In this document: one piece after another, positions 17,699-27,514 of the stretch
Layout: the number at the start of each line of letters is the position of its first letter
Numbering within the stretch: the stretch's first letter is position 1
Assembly (NCBI GenBank): GCA_016787265.1
Contig: JAEUVF010000012.1
Span: forward strand, 62,001 to 126,000
Length of the DNA stretch: 64,000 nucleotides
Reading direction: 5' to 3'
Origin: Flavipsychrobacter sp.
GTDB taxonomy: Bacteria; Bacteroidota; Bacteroidia; Chitinophagales; Chitinophagaceae
The notes under the pieces: generated by a model
The model's database searches: none
The model's input: the letters and a program-made list of their open reading frames with translations, nothing else
What the model was told of the DNA's origin: nothing
Position numbers and translations under genes: made by a program

Positions 17699-18295
17699 AT
17701 GAGAAAGAAAATTGTTTTGGCTGCAATCAGTTCAGTTTTTGTGGGGCTCTATTCCCAGGCCCAGGTGGTGATCAAACCCGCTATTGGCATTAATGCTACG
17801 GATTTTTCAAAGGATCCGGGTACAGGTGAGTTCAAAGGCCGGATTGGCTACCAGGTTGGTGGTTCCGTTGCCATCGGTAAAAAAGTATATTTCGAGCCGG
17901 GTATCTATTATGTAAAGAAGACAACGGAATATGTTACCGAAAATACACCCGGCCTGGAAAACCAGGATTTCAATATCAGCGGTATTCGCATACCCCTGAC
18001 TGTTGGATTTAATTTGCTGGGTAACCAGTCTTCACCGGTTGGTTTGAGAGGTTTTGGTGGGGTGTCGGCGTTTTTATTGACTTCAAAGGACGCACCGGTT
18101 TTCAGTGAGGATAGCTTCAACAATGCCAGTTGGGGCACCTACCTCGGACTCGGACTTGATATCTCCATTCTGTTTGTTGAAGCTTCCTATGAATGGTCGC
18201 TCACCAATGTGCAGAAAGATGTAGAAAATATTGATGTGGGTAAATCCCGCTCCCTGTTTGCACATGCAGGAGTTCGGATTCCAATTGGTAAATAA
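17699..18295 (+). CDS. Outer-membrane beta-barrel protein (PorT/OmpA-barrel-like)
   Basis: 198 aa, signal peptide ending YSQAQ. The mature protein shows alternating hydrophobic strands, GFNLLGNQSSPVGLRGFGGVS and SWGTYLGLGLDISILFVEASYEW, and ends HAGVRIPIGK, the layout of an eight-stranded barrel (OMP_b-brl/PorT-like). No enzymatic motif. Closed by the hairpin at 18313. Confidence 0.7.
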   Translation: MRKKIVLAAISSVFVGLYSQAQVVIKPAIGINATDFSKDPGTGEFKGRIGYQVGGSVAIGKKVYFEPGIYYVKKTTEYVTENTPGLENQDFNISGIRIPLTVGFNLLGNQSSPVGLRGFGGVSAFLLTSKDAPVFSEDSFNNASWGTYLGLGLDISILFVEASYEWSLTNVQKDVENIDVGKSRSLFAHAGVRIPIGK

Positions 18296-18312
18296 ATAGC
18301 GGATTCTTTTCA

Positions 18313-18348
18313 AAATAGGCAACTGTTCCTCGAAGCAGTTGCCTATTT
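18313..18348 (+). terminator. Hairpin terminator after beta-barrel gene
   Basis: Perfect 13-bp inverted repeat AAATAGGCAACTG (18313-18325) / CAGTTGCCTATTT (18336-18348), loop 10 nt. The right arm ends in a short T tract (TTTT at 18346-18349), so termination is plausible but the tail is short. Confidence 0.65.
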
Positions 18349-18384
18349 TAGTTCGGGCCAATTTTCCCAACTTAACTTCTTGCC

Positions 18385-20739
18385 ATGCGAACCCTTTTTT
18401 GTGTATCGTTTCTGCTCCTGGTGAGCGTTTCCCTTTTTGCACAGGACAGTAGTAAACTTGAACTCTGGTACAAACAACCCGCTGCTAACTGGAATGAGGC
18501 GCTACCAGTTGGTAATGGTCGCCTCGGAGCGATGGTGTTTGGGAATCCTGTTCGGGAACGCATCCAACTCAATGAAGAGAGTTTATGGGCTGGAAGTCCG
18601 GTGGAGGCTAACGCCGATGCAGCAGCGCAGCTTCCCCAAATCCGAAAATATTTACTGGATGATTCCATCCAACAGGCTATGGACCTCGCAGAGAAAACCC
18701 TTCGAAGTAAACCTATGCGGATCAGATCCTATCAGTCGCTCGGTGATCTATTTATTGATTATTTTCCGGATGCACATGCACGGCCCAGGCTGGAGAACTA
18801 TGTTCGCAAGCTCGACCTGGAAACCGGTATCGCCAGCAGTTCCTATACCATTGAGGGCGTACGTTATCATTCCGAAGTATTTGCTTCTGCTCCTGCCAAT
18901 TGCATCGTGATTCGCATTCGTACGGAGCAACCCAATGCACTGCATGCAAGAATATCATTAAGCCGTGAGCAGGATGCCATGGTTGTGCCCGATGGAGAAA
19001 AAGGCCTTCTTATGAAAGGACAAATCCTCGATCTGCCCGATGCAGATGCTGGTCCGGATGGCCTGCACATGAAATTTGCCGCCAAACTAACTGCCATGCA
19101 TAGTGGTGGTTCAGTTCAGTCGGTAAACAATAGTTTGTACGTGAAAGGAGTTTCTGAACTGGTTTTATATCTGACAGCTGCAACCGATTATAACCTGTTG
19201 ATGCTGGATATGGATCCGGCCATTAACCCGGTGCAGCGATGTGATGAAATTTTGAAATCAGTAGCTGCTGTTTCTTATGCTGCGATCAAAGCAGCACATA
19301 TTGCAGATCATGCCAGTTTCTTCAATCGCGTTGCATTAAAAATTGGTTCCTCTGTGGCGCGACTAACACCTACGGATGAACGAATTAAAAAGGTCAAAGC
19401 CGGTGCGGAAGATATTGATCTGGCGGTACTTCAATTTCAGTATGGCCGCTATCTCCTGATGGGCTCATCGCGCAAGCCGGGTGTACTGCCAGCCAACCTG
19501 CAGGGCATCTGGTGTAAGGATATCAACGCTCCCTGGAACTCCGATTTTCATACCAATATCAATATCCAGATGAACTACTGGCCGGTGGAATCAGCCAATC
19601 TTTCCGAAGCCTTTCTTCCTTTATCTGATTTTGTGGATCTGTTACGCAAACCCGGCAGGATTACAGCTTCGAAAACATTCGGGTCTCGTGGCTGGACGGT
19701 CAATCATCTTACCAATCCATTCGGCAGAACTGCTATCGCGGATGGTGTAAGCTGGGGTACTTATCCTATTGCCGGCTCCTGGTTATCGCTGCATTTATGG
19801 GAGCATTTTTTATTTACGAGAGATACAGCCTATCTCAGGGAGAAAGCCTGGCCCGTTATGAAAGAATCCGCTGAATTTATGCAGGGATTTTTGATCAGGG
19901 ACAAACAGGGCAATTGGGTGACGGCTCCATCCACTTCTCCGGAAAACGCCTTTAAACTTCCCAATGGAAAAGTATTCGGATTAACCTATGGTGCAACGAT
20001 GGATATACAAATTGTTCGGGCGCTTTTTGAAGCATGCCGATCTGCATCCACCATCTTAAAAACCGATAAAGAATTTGCCCGTGCCTTGGCAGCCATAGAA
20101 AAAGAACTGCCACCGGTTCGCGTGAGTAAACGTTATGGCATTGTGCAGGAGTGGATACATGATTATGAAGAATCAGAACCTGGTCACCGTCATATGAGCC
20201 AGTTATTTGGTTTGTACCCTGCCAGCCAGATCAACCGGAAGACACCTGAATTGTTTGCGGCAGCACGCAAGACAATTGAACGCCGACTGGAATATGCGAA
20301 AGGAGGAACCGGTTCCTATACCGGCTGGAGTAAATCCTGGATTATCAACTTTTATGCGCGACTCTTTGACGGAGATAAGGCCTGGAGCAATCTGATGGAT
20401 ATGCAGCGTTATCTGACGCTGCCGAATTTATTTGATGATCATCCGCCTTTCCAGATTGATGGAAATTTCGGACTCACTGCCGGTATGACGGAGATGCTGC
20501 TGCAATCACATACGGATACTTTACAACTCTTACCGGCTTTGCCTTCTGTCTGGCCTACTGGTTCGGTGAAGGGACTGAAAGCAAGGGGCAATCTGATTGT
20601 TGATATGGAATGGAGCAATGGACGACTGGTGGAACTAAAACTAAAAGCAGCTTCCGGTTATGCGGGTGTGGTGGAATATGGTGGCAGGACTAAGAAAATC
20701 AAACTCAAAAAAAATGAGGAAACTCAGTGGCGGCCCTAG
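18385..20739 (+). CDS. GH95 alpha-L-fucosidase, secreted
   Basis: 784 aa with signal peptide (MRTLFCVSFLLLVSVSLFAQ). Inverting 1,2-alpha-L-fucosidase family GH95 (some members act on L-galactose): the N-terminal beta-domain opens LWYKQPAANWNEALPVGNG, RLGAMVFG, LNEESLWAGSP. The (alpha/alpha)6 barrel contains NINIQMNYWPVESANLSEAF with the active-site Asn pair, STSPENAF, HRHMSQLFGLYPASQI and QIDGNFGLTAGMTEML with the conserved Asp. Length is typical. Together with GH29 upstream it gives the locus two unrelated fucosidases. TonB receptor gene follows after 43 bp. Confidence 0.92.
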   Translation: MRTLFCVSFLLLVSVSLFAQDSSKLELWYKQPAANWNEALPVGNGRLGAMVFGNPVRERIQLNEESLWAGSPVEANADAAAQLPQIRKYLLDDSIQQAMDLAEKTLRSKPMRIRSYQSLGDLFIDYFPDAHARPRLENYVRKLDLETGIASSSYTIEGVRYHSEVFASAPANCIVIRIRTEQPNALHARISLSREQDAMVVPDGEKGLLMKGQILDLPDADAGPDGLHMKFAAKLTAMHSGGSVQSVNNSLYVKGVSELVLYLTAATDYNLLMLDMDPAINPVQRCDEILKSVAAVSYAAIKAAHIADHASFFNRVALKIGSSVARLTPTDERIKKVKAGAEDIDLAVLQFQYGRYLLMGSSRKPGVLPANLQGIWCKDINAPWNSDFHTNINIQMNYWPVESANLSEAFLPLSDFVDLLRKPGRITASKTFGSRGWTVNHLTNPFGRTAIADGVSWGTYPIAGSWLSLHLWEHFLFTRDTAYLREKAWPVMKESAEFMQGFLIRDKQGNWVTAPSTSPENAFKLPNGKVFGLTYGATMDIQIVRALFEACRSASTILKTDKEFARALAAIEKELPPVRVSKRYGIVQEWIHDYEESEPGHRHMSQLFGLYPASQINRKTPELFAAARKTIERRLEYAKGGTGSYTGWSKSWIINFYARLFDGDKAWSNLMDMQRYLTLPNLFDDHPPFQIDGNFGLTAGMTEMLLQSHTDTLQLLPALPSVWPTGSVKGLKARGNLIVDMEWSNGRLVELKLKAASGYAGVVEYGGRTKKIKLKKNEETQWRP

Positions 20740-20782
20740 TTTTCGTCAGGTGCCGATATGAGTGAAATTGTATTTTTATAGA

Positions 20783-22966
20783 ATGAAAAAGCATTATTCG
20801 TGTTTCCTGCTTCTTTCATTTCTCCCCTTTTTTGGAATCGCACAGGAAGACACACTTAGATCGGTCAAAGTATTAGATGAAGTAATTTTTAAAGCCTGGC
20901 AGAAAAAAGATATCGGTCGCCTGCCGGATCTGCAGAATGGGTTTTTGAATTCCGGACGAAAGAATGAAGTCATCCACCTTGGAACTGCCACTACCAACAT
21001 GGCTTTGAAAGCAGGTCGACAGCTTTTTGCTAAGATTCCCGGGGTGTTTGTATATGATATGGATGGCAGTGGCAACCAGCTCAATATCGCCACAAGGGGC
21101 TTAGATCCACATCGTAGTTGGGAGTATAATATCCGCCAGAATGGTGTACTCACCAATTCGGATATGTATGGTTATCCTGCCAGTCACTACAGTGCACCCA
21201 TGGAATCCTATGAACAGGTGGAACTGGTAAGAGGAACAGGGGCCCTTCAGTATGGCGCGCAGTTTGGAGGCATGCTGAATTTTATCACCAAGAAACCGGA
21301 TAGCTCCAAATTGCTGGCTTTTGAATCGATCAATACTGCGGGTTCTTATAATCTATTAAGTACCTATAATGCAGTCAGCGGCACCTATAAAAACTTTTCT
21401 TATTACGCGTACTATTACAAACGTCATTCCGATGGGTACAGAGATCAAAGTGGGTCGGATGCAGAAGCGCAATATATTCAGTTGAACTACCGGCCTGCCG
21501 CGCGTTTTTACATTTCAGCAGAGTTGGGACGATCCAAATACCTGTATAAAATTCCCGGACAACTAAGCGATAGCATGTTTGCTGCAGATCCCCGGATGGC
21601 CACCCGAAACCGTAATTATTTCAATCCTGATATCTATATTCCCTCCATTAAATTTCGTTGGGAGATTAATTCAAAAACGAGTTTGCATTGGATTAATTCA
21701 GCCGTGCTGGGAACCCGGAACAGTGTATTGTTTGATGCTTTTGCCAATGTTCAGGATTCCATCAACCGCAACACTGGTGAATACAAAAACCGGCAGGTTG
21801 ATATTGATCGTTTTAATAGCAAGACTTCCGAATTACGGATCAATTATCAGTATAACCTGGGTGGTATGAACATGACACTGGCTTCCGGACTGGTATTCAT
21901 GTGGAATGATCTGAATCGCCGGCAGTTGGGAAAAGGCAGTACGGGATCTGATTTTGATCTGAAATTAGTGGAGCCTGGATTCGGGAGAGATATGCATTTT
22001 AAAACAAATAACCTGGCATTTTTTATTGAAAATGCGATACAGGTGTTACCCCGATTTACGGTTACTCCCGGTTGGAGAATGGAAACCGGCTCTACCAAAT
22101 TTGATGGTAAAATCAATTACTACACAGCGTATCCTATTCCCAATACCATCCGGCATAATTTTCATTTATTCGGATTCACCAGCCAATATGAGCTAACTGA
22201 GTCCAATCAACTGTATGCTGGCATCAGTCGCTCTTACCGCCCTGTTATTTTTAAAGATATTGTTCCGGGATCTACCTATGAACAAATCGATAGAAACCTT
22301 AAAGATGCATCCGGTTATAATGCAGAAGCGGGGATTCGGGGCAAACTGGGCGATTATTTTACTTATGATCTAAGTCTGTTTCGACTGGTGTATCATAACC
22401 GGATGGGAACAGTTGTAGCACAGGACCCTAACGGGCAGGCGTATACGTTCAAGACCAATACAGGAGACAGTCGGACCAATGGAGTGGAGTTATTTGTTCA
22501 ATACAGATTGCCACTGGCCTCCAATTTTTACGCCGGTATTTTTAGTTCCACTTCTTATATGGATGCTGTTTATACAAAGGGAGAGATCGCAAATGGTGCG
22601 GGCAATTCACCAGTTAAGGGAAATAAACTGGAAGCTGTTCCTAACTGGATTTCCAGGAACGGACTGGAATTGATGTACCGCGGATGGAGTGCTACACTTT
22701 TGTACAGTTATACTTCCGGAACCTATTCCGATGCTTTGAATACACGCATTCCATCAAGCAATGGAGCCAGGGGTTATACTCCTGAATATGGAATCTGGGA
22801 CCTGAATTTGGCTGTGCAGGCGAATTCGATCTTCTCCATTCGGGCCGGCATCAACAACCTGATGAACAAGTCTTATTTCACAAAAAGGCCCACATTTTAT
22901 CCGGGTCCGGGTATATGGCCCGCGGATGGAAGGAATATTTATGTGACGCTTGGTGTTAAAATTTAG
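20783..22966 (+). CDS. TonB-dependent receptor (FecA-like)
   Basis: 727 aa from ATG 20783, which begins the signal peptide (MKKHYSCFLLLSFLPFFGIAQ). The plug domain (residues ~40-165) has FAKIPGVFVYDMDGSGNQLN, IATRGLDPHRSW and VELVRGTGALQYGAQFGGMLNFITKKP. The rest is a 22-strand barrel ending NIYVTLGVKI. It lacks the carboxypeptidase-like N-terminal domain of SusC and has no SusD next to it, so it resembles siderophore/metal-chelate receptors. Its position between GH95 and GH3 suggests import of a compound linked to sugar degradation, but that is inference. Confidence 0.85.
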   Translation: MKKHYSCFLLLSFLPFFGIAQEDTLRSVKVLDEVIFKAWQKKDIGRLPDLQNGFLNSGRKNEVIHLGTATTNMALKAGRQLFAKIPGVFVYDMDGSGNQLNIATRGLDPHRSWEYNIRQNGVLTNSDMYGYPASHYSAPMESYEQVELVRGTGALQYGAQFGGMLNFITKKPDSSKLLAFESINTAGSYNLLSTYNAVSGTYKNFSYYAYYYKRHSDGYRDQSGSDAEAQYIQLNYRPAARFYISAELGRSKYLYKIPGQLSDSMFAADPRMATRNRNYFNPDIYIPSIKFRWEINSKTSLHWINSAVLGTRNSVLFDAFANVQDSINRNTGEYKNRQVDIDRFNSKTSELRINYQYNLGGMNMTLASGLVFMWNDLNRRQLGKGSTGSDFDLKLVEPGFGRDMHFKTNNLAFFIENAIQVLPRFTVTPGWRMETGSTKFDGKINYYTAYPIPNTIRHNFHLFGFTSQYELTESNQLYAGISRSYRPVIFKDIVPGSTYEQIDRNLKDASGYNAEAGIRGKLGDYFTYDLSLFRLVYHNRMGTVVAQDPNGQAYTFKTNTGDSRTNGVELFVQYRLPLASNFYAGIFSSTSYMDAVYTKGEIANGAGNSPVKGNKLEAVPNWISRNGLELMYRGWSATLLYSYTSGTYSDALNTRIPSSNGARGYTPEYGIWDLNLAVQANSIFSIRAGINNLMNKSYFTKRPTFYPGPGIWPADGRNIYVTLGVKI

Positions 22967-23028
22967 GAAGTCTTTCTCCGGCGCCCTATTGCATAATGCT
23001 GCAACTTTGAGGCAGTAATTATTGACGC

Positions 23029-25686
23029 ATGAAGTACCTGATTTTAGCCATTGGCTGTTTGGCGATTACTGGTCTGAACGCCCAGCAACCGGCCTATAAA
23101 AATGCTGCCCTGCCCGTTGAGCAGCGTGTGGAGGATCTGTTGAAACGCATGACGCCGGAAGAGAAATTCTGGCAGTGTTTCATGATTCCCGGTGAGATCA
23201 AACCCGGCGATGAAGCCAAATACAAAGCCGGCATTTTTGGTTTCCAGGTAAGTGCCGAGAGTAAAGGGGGAGAAGCCGCCCAGCAATTGCTTCAATACAA
23301 TGCTAAAGAAGATGCCGTGAGCCTGGCCAGGAAGATCAATGGCATTCAAAAATACTTTATGGAGCAGTCCCGGTTGGGCATTCCCATCATTGCCTTTGAT
23401 GAAGCCCTGCACGGATTGGTTCGTTCGGGTGCAACTGCCTTCCCCCAGGCTATTGCCCTTGCTTCCACATGGGATACCAGCCTGCTATCCAAAGTGGCCA
23501 ATGCCATCGCGCTGGAAACCAAACTGCGTGGCATCCGCCAGATATTATCTCCGGTGATCAATCTCGCCCATGATGTGCGCTGGGGCCGAACCGAAGAAAC
23601 CTATGGGGAAGATCCTTACCTGAGTGCTGCTATGGGCGTCAGTTTTATTGGTGCGTTTGAACGTATGGGGGTGGTGACATCTCCCAAACATTTTGCCTTT
23701 AATGTAGGTGCGGGTGGTCGTGATAGTTATCCCATCGATTTCAGTCAGCAGTTTTTACTCGAAACAGAATTGATTCCTTTTAAAGCAGTGTTTGAAAAAG
23801 CAGGTGCCCGCTCGGTGATGACAGCCTATAATACCATCAACGGACAGGCTGCCACTGCGAATAACTGGCTCCTGAACGACCTGCTGAAAAAACAGTGGGG
23901 TTTTAAGGGATTTGTGATCTCCGATGCTGGTGCAGTTGGTGGTGCCTTGGTGCTGCATAAAACAGCCAAAGATTACCCGGAGTCTTCCCAGCAGGCAATC
24001 AGCAACGGACTGGATGTAATCTTTCAAACCGATTACGCGCATCATCCTTTGTTCATGCCACCTTTTGTGGATGGACGTATTCCGCAAACTCGTATAGACG
24101 ATGCTGTTAGACGCATTCTGCGCATCAAATTTGAACTGGGCTTATTTGAAAATCCCTATGTAGATGAAACCGCGATTGAAACCCTTATTGATATCGCCGC
24201 ACATAAAAAACTGGCGGAAGAAGCTGCTACCAAAAGCTTTGTGTTGTTGAAAAACGAACAGGTTCTTCCTTTGCGTAAACAACCCGCCTCCATTGCCCTG
24301 ATTGGTACCGATGCAGCTGAAGGCAGATTGGGAGGGTATAGTGGTCCGGGTAATGGAATCATTTCCATTAAAGAAGCACTTGAGCAAAAATGGACCGGTA
24401 CTAAAATCAATTACGCCGAGGGTTATGAGCGTATGGGGTCTGAGTTTGTTACCATTTCGGCGGCTCAGTTGTTCCATACCAGTAAGGGAAAATCAGTACC
24501 CGGCTTATTGGGTGAGTATTTTGACCAGGCTACCATTTCCGGTGCTCCCAAACTGACACGGGTAGATAAGCAGGTTCAGTTCAAATGGACCCTCTATGCA
24601 CCGGATCCCTCTCTGCGAAATGATTTTTACGCCGTGCGCTGGACAGGTGAAGTATTGGCTCCTGAAACAGGAATCTTTAAAATAGGATTGGAAGGTAATG
24701 ATGGTTTTCGGTTGTACATCAACGGTAAACTGGTAGTTGATAATTGGAGCAAACAGAGTTTTTCGGTGCGCACTGCCGATGTTCAATTAGAAAAAGGAAA
24801 ACGCTATCCAATCAGGATTGAATTCCGCGAGCCTGTTGGTAATGCAAGTATCCGCCTGGTTTGGAATGTGGGGCATTCCTATAACTGGAAGGAAAAAATA
24901 GCAGCCGCAGTAGCAGCAGCACAACAGTCGGAAGTTGCAGTGATAGTTGCGGGTATCCATGAAGGTGAGTTCCAGGACCGGGCTTATCTCAGTTTGCCTG
25001 GTCACCAGGAAGAATTGATCCAGGCAGTTGCGGCTACCGGAAAACAGGTAGTGGTGCTGCTGGTTGGTGGGAGTGCCATCACCATGCAGAACTGGATGGA
25101 TAAAGTAGGCGCCATTGCGCAAATCTGGTATCCGGGTGAGCAGGGCGGATTAGCAGTGGCGGATTTATTAAGTGGACGTATCAATCCTGCGGGCAGATTA
25201 CCGATTACCTTCCCGGTGCATGAAGCACAATTGCCTTTAACCTATTATCATAAGCCAACCGGCAGGGGAGATGATTATCACAACCTGAGCGGAGAACCAT
25301 TGTTTCCTTTTGGTTATGGGTTGAGTTATACGGAATTCAAATACAGCAATCTTCGGCTACTCACGCCCACAATTGGGAGCAAAGACACCGCGGTGATCCA
25401 ATGTGTGGTTACCAATGTAGGACCTGTTGCCGGAGAAGAAGTGGTGCAGTTGTATATCCGGGATGAGTTGGCTTCCCTGGCCCGACCTGTTATGCAATTG
25501 AAAGGCTTTGAGCGCATATCCCTCCTGAAAGGGGAGAGCCGCACAGTGAAGTTCCGCCTGCCTGCATCCGAACTGGCTTTCCTGGACCAGCAGTTGGAAA
25601 CGGTGCTGGAACCTGGAAGTTTCCGGATTATGATTGGTGCTTCTTCCCGCGATATCCGGCTGAAAGGTGATCTGGAGCTTAAGTAA
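23029..25686 (+). CDS. GH3 beta-glycosidase with inserted PA14 domain
   Basis: 885 aa, signal peptide MKYLILAIGCLAITGLNAQ. Retaining exo-beta-glycosidase: N-terminal barrel with FDEALHGLVRSGATAFPQAI, GRTEETYGEDPYLSA and SPKHFAF. The likely nucleophile is Asp299 (FVISDAGAV). The GH3 C-terminal domain is interrupted at residues ~490-615 by a PA14 domain (GLLGEYFD ... GNDGFRLYINGKLVVDNW). GIHEGEFQDRAYLSLPGHQ holds the acid/base region. A fibronectin-III-like domain ends the protein. Substrate (beta-glucoside or beta-xyloside) not decided. Its stop is 2 bp from the convergent PUL's last gene. Confidence 0.9.
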   Translation: MKYLILAIGCLAITGLNAQQPAYKNAALPVEQRVEDLLKRMTPEEKFWQCFMIPGEIKPGDEAKYKAGIFGFQVSAESKGGEAAQQLLQYNAKEDAVSLARKINGIQKYFMEQSRLGIPIIAFDEALHGLVRSGATAFPQAIALASTWDTSLLSKVANAIALETKLRGIRQILSPVINLAHDVRWGRTEETYGEDPYLSAAMGVSFIGAFERMGVVTSPKHFAFNVGAGGRDSYPIDFSQQFLLETELIPFKAVFEKAGARSVMTAYNTINGQAATANNWLLNDLLKKQWGFKGFVISDAGAVGGALVLHKTAKDYPESSQQAISNGLDVIFQTDYAHHPLFMPPFVDGRIPQTRIDDAVRRILRIKFELGLFENPYVDETAIETLIDIAAHKKLAEEAATKSFVLLKNEQVLPLRKQPASIALIGTDAAEGRLGGYSGPGNGIISIKEALEQKWTGTKINYAEGYERMGSEFVTISAAQLFHTSKGKSVPGLLGEYFDQATISGAPKLTRVDKQVQFKWTLYAPDPSLRNDFYAVRWTGEVLAPETGIFKIGLEGNDGFRLYINGKLVVDNWSKQSFSVRTADVQLEKGKRYPIRIEFREPVGNASIRLVWNVGHSYNWKEKIAAAVAAAQQSEVAVIVAGIHEGEFQDRAYLSLPGHQEELIQAVAATGKQVVVLLVGGSAITMQNWMDKVGAIAQIWYPGEQGGLAVADLLSGRINPAGRLPITFPVHEAQLPLTYYHKPTGRGDDYHNLSGEPLFPFGYGLSYTEFKYSNLRLLTPTIGSKDTAVIQCVVTNVGPVAGEEVVQLYIRDELASLARPVMQLKGFERISLLKGESRTVKFRLPASELAFLDQQLETVLEPGSFRIMIGASSRDIRLKGDLELK

Positions 25687-25688
25687 AC

Positions 25689-27428
25689 TTAGAGCACCAG
25701 TATTACAGCACCCAGTGCAGGCACCGTGATTTTTACCTGCTCATACACCGGGTGGGATCTTGCTTTCAATTGTACATAATTGGAGGGGCCGCCTGCTTCC
25801 AAAGCAGGTCCTACTCCATTTACCAGCACTTTGCGGGAGAACTCCCCATTATCATTGCTGCCTTCCAATTGGTAGAAGTAAAGTCGCTTGCCGAAATTCA
25901 GGTTATTGGCCTTGATCTGTACCGTCACGGCTTTATCGGAGGTATTGATCAAGGTTAGATTCGCTTCGCCAGAAGTATATGTGGACGCATAGGCTTTGAT
26001 AGCTGTGCTTCCGGTTACCTGTGCAGGCACCAACCGGTCTCCAATCAAACGCGAATAATAATACATGTAATAGAAAGAGGGGCGTGGTGTCCATTTGGGA
26101 ATTCCCGGTTCATTTCCATCACTGAATAGCCCATGATCATTGCCATTCTCCCAGCCATTGAACAGATCCCATCGCAGTGCCATGCCATACTGATTCACCA
26201 GCGACTCACTCATCACTGCCAGTGCAAATAATCCACTAACATTGGATACCTGTTGCTTGGAATCCTTCGCCCACATATTCCATTCCGTTAGTGCTACAGG
26301 TAATACAGGAGCACCATAGGTTTGCATTTCTTTTTTGATATGCTGCATCATTTTCGCAGGTACGGTTAAACCTGCATTCATCACTACCGATGCTGTTGAA
26401 TTCTCATTATAAGGCGTGAAATAATTATGAACGATGTAAAAATCCGCTGCACCCTTTAGATTTTTCAATACCCCTTCATTCCAGGTTTTGGTGGTATTGG
26501 TCATCCAGGCTTCTGTTGGTGCATCGTAAAGTGTTGCACCAATAAATATTTCCTGCCCGATTTCAGCAGCTGCTTTTTTCATTGAGTCCACAAATACATG
26601 CATATGTTTTGCATACAATTCGCCGGTCACGTATTCCGGTTGTCCATCCTTGTTAGCTGATACATCAATCCGGTAACCTGCTTCCCAATCGCCATAGGTT
26701 TCATTGCCAATCTCCCAGTATTTTGTTCTGCCTTTATCATAGCGTACCCAGTCTGCTGCAAGATGAGCTGCTGCTGCTACAGGATCCGCACTGGTTCCAT
26801 AACGCGCATAACCATAGTTGACAGTCAACACTCCAATGCTTCCGGACTGTTTCAACACTTCATAATACTGATCCAGTGAGGCGGTCCAGCTTTCATTGAT
26901 CCTGCCAAACCAATAACCACCTTCTATCAGCTGACCTGCTGCATTCATGATCTGTGCAGGTACATCTGCAGGTAATCCTCCGCGTTCGGCATTCCAGAAA
27001 TAAATATCACTTCCACTGCCTGCAGGGAATCGGATAAATCCGGGTTGCAGTGCTTTGATATGTTGCATGAACAGTGGTTCTCCCACCATATTCGTCATCC
27101 AGGTATTGGCATTATGTCCCCATACCGTGGGAGGAATTTTCGTGATAACCTTACTGGCATCTATGGTTACGGTTGCTGCGGCCGATGCCTGCGCTGGAGT
27201 TACTTCTGTATAAGCCGGAGCTGTAAAAGTTCGCGGTTTCCAGTGTTTTTCAAAGAAACCAATCGTTGCTGCAAGGGGCGGATCAGCTACCGGTACAACA
27301 GGAGTTACAACCGGACCACCTGGACCCGGACCGGGTTCTGGCTCCGGATCCGGGTCTTTGGTTTTGCTGCAACCCACTACATTACCTGTTGCTAACAGTA
27401 CTATACAAACGAAATAAAACACTTTCAT
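25689..27428 (-). CDS. Clan GH-A glycosidase lipoprotein (GH51-like), last gene of PUL
   Basis: 579 aa. Lipobox NVVGC-SKT and a Pro/Glu/Gly linker (residues ~24-45) place it on the cell surface. The (beta/alpha)8 barrel has YWEIGNETYGDWE with the probable acid/base Glu243 and LPVALTEWNMWA with the probable nucleophile Glu382, the Asn-Glu / Thr-Glu-Trp pattern of clan GH-A families such as GH51, GH44, GH30 and GH79. IRFPAGSGSDIYFWN precedes. A C-terminal beta-sandwich (~460-579) follows. Exact family uncertain; annotation pipelines may call it alpha-L-arabinofuranosidase or endoglucanase. Likely the surface endo-enzyme of this PUL. Confidence 0.7.
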   Translation of the reverse strand: MKVFYFVCIVLLATGNVVGCSKTKDPDPEPEPGPGPGGPVVTPVVPVADPPLAATIGFFEKHWKPRTFTAPAYTEVTPAQASAAATVTIDASKVITKIPPTVWGHNANTWMTNMVGEPLFMQHIKALQPGFIRFPAGSGSDIYFWNAERGGLPADVPAQIMNAAGQLIEGGYWFGRINESWTASLDQYYEVLKQSGSIGVLTVNYGYARYGTSADPVAAAAHLAADWVRYDKGRTKYWEIGNETYGDWEAGYRIDVSANKDGQPEYVTGELYAKHMHVFVDSMKKAAAEIGQEIFIGATLYDAPTEAWMTNTTKTWNEGVLKNLKGAADFYIVHNYFTPYNENSTASVVMNAGLTVPAKMMQHIKKEMQTYGAPVLPVALTEWNMWAKDSKQQVSNVSGLFALAVMSESLVNQYGMALRWDLFNGWENGNDHGLFSDGNEPGIPKWTPRPSFYYMYYYSRLIGDRLVPAQVTGSTAIKAYASTYTSGEANLTLINTSDKAVTVQIKANNLNFGKRLYFYQLEGSNDNGEFSRKVLVNGVGPALEAGGPSNYVQLKARSHPVYEQVKITVPALGAVILVL

Positions 27429-27439
27429 AATTAGCTATT

Positions 27440-27459
27440 AAAAAGGGACCCCGGTTCCC
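27440..27459 (-). terminator. Possible weak terminator/attenuator inside the PUL operon
   Basis: On the minus strand, between the IPT/TIG gene and the glycosidase gene, GGGAAC (27459-27454) pairs with GTCCC (27449-27445) with one bulge and is followed by five T. It could reduce transcription into the last PUL gene. The stem is short. Confidence 0.4.
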
Positions 27460-27514
27460 AATAGTTTAGCATTGTGAGAGGGCCCCTGTGCTTGCATATA
27501 ACACGAGTTGAATT

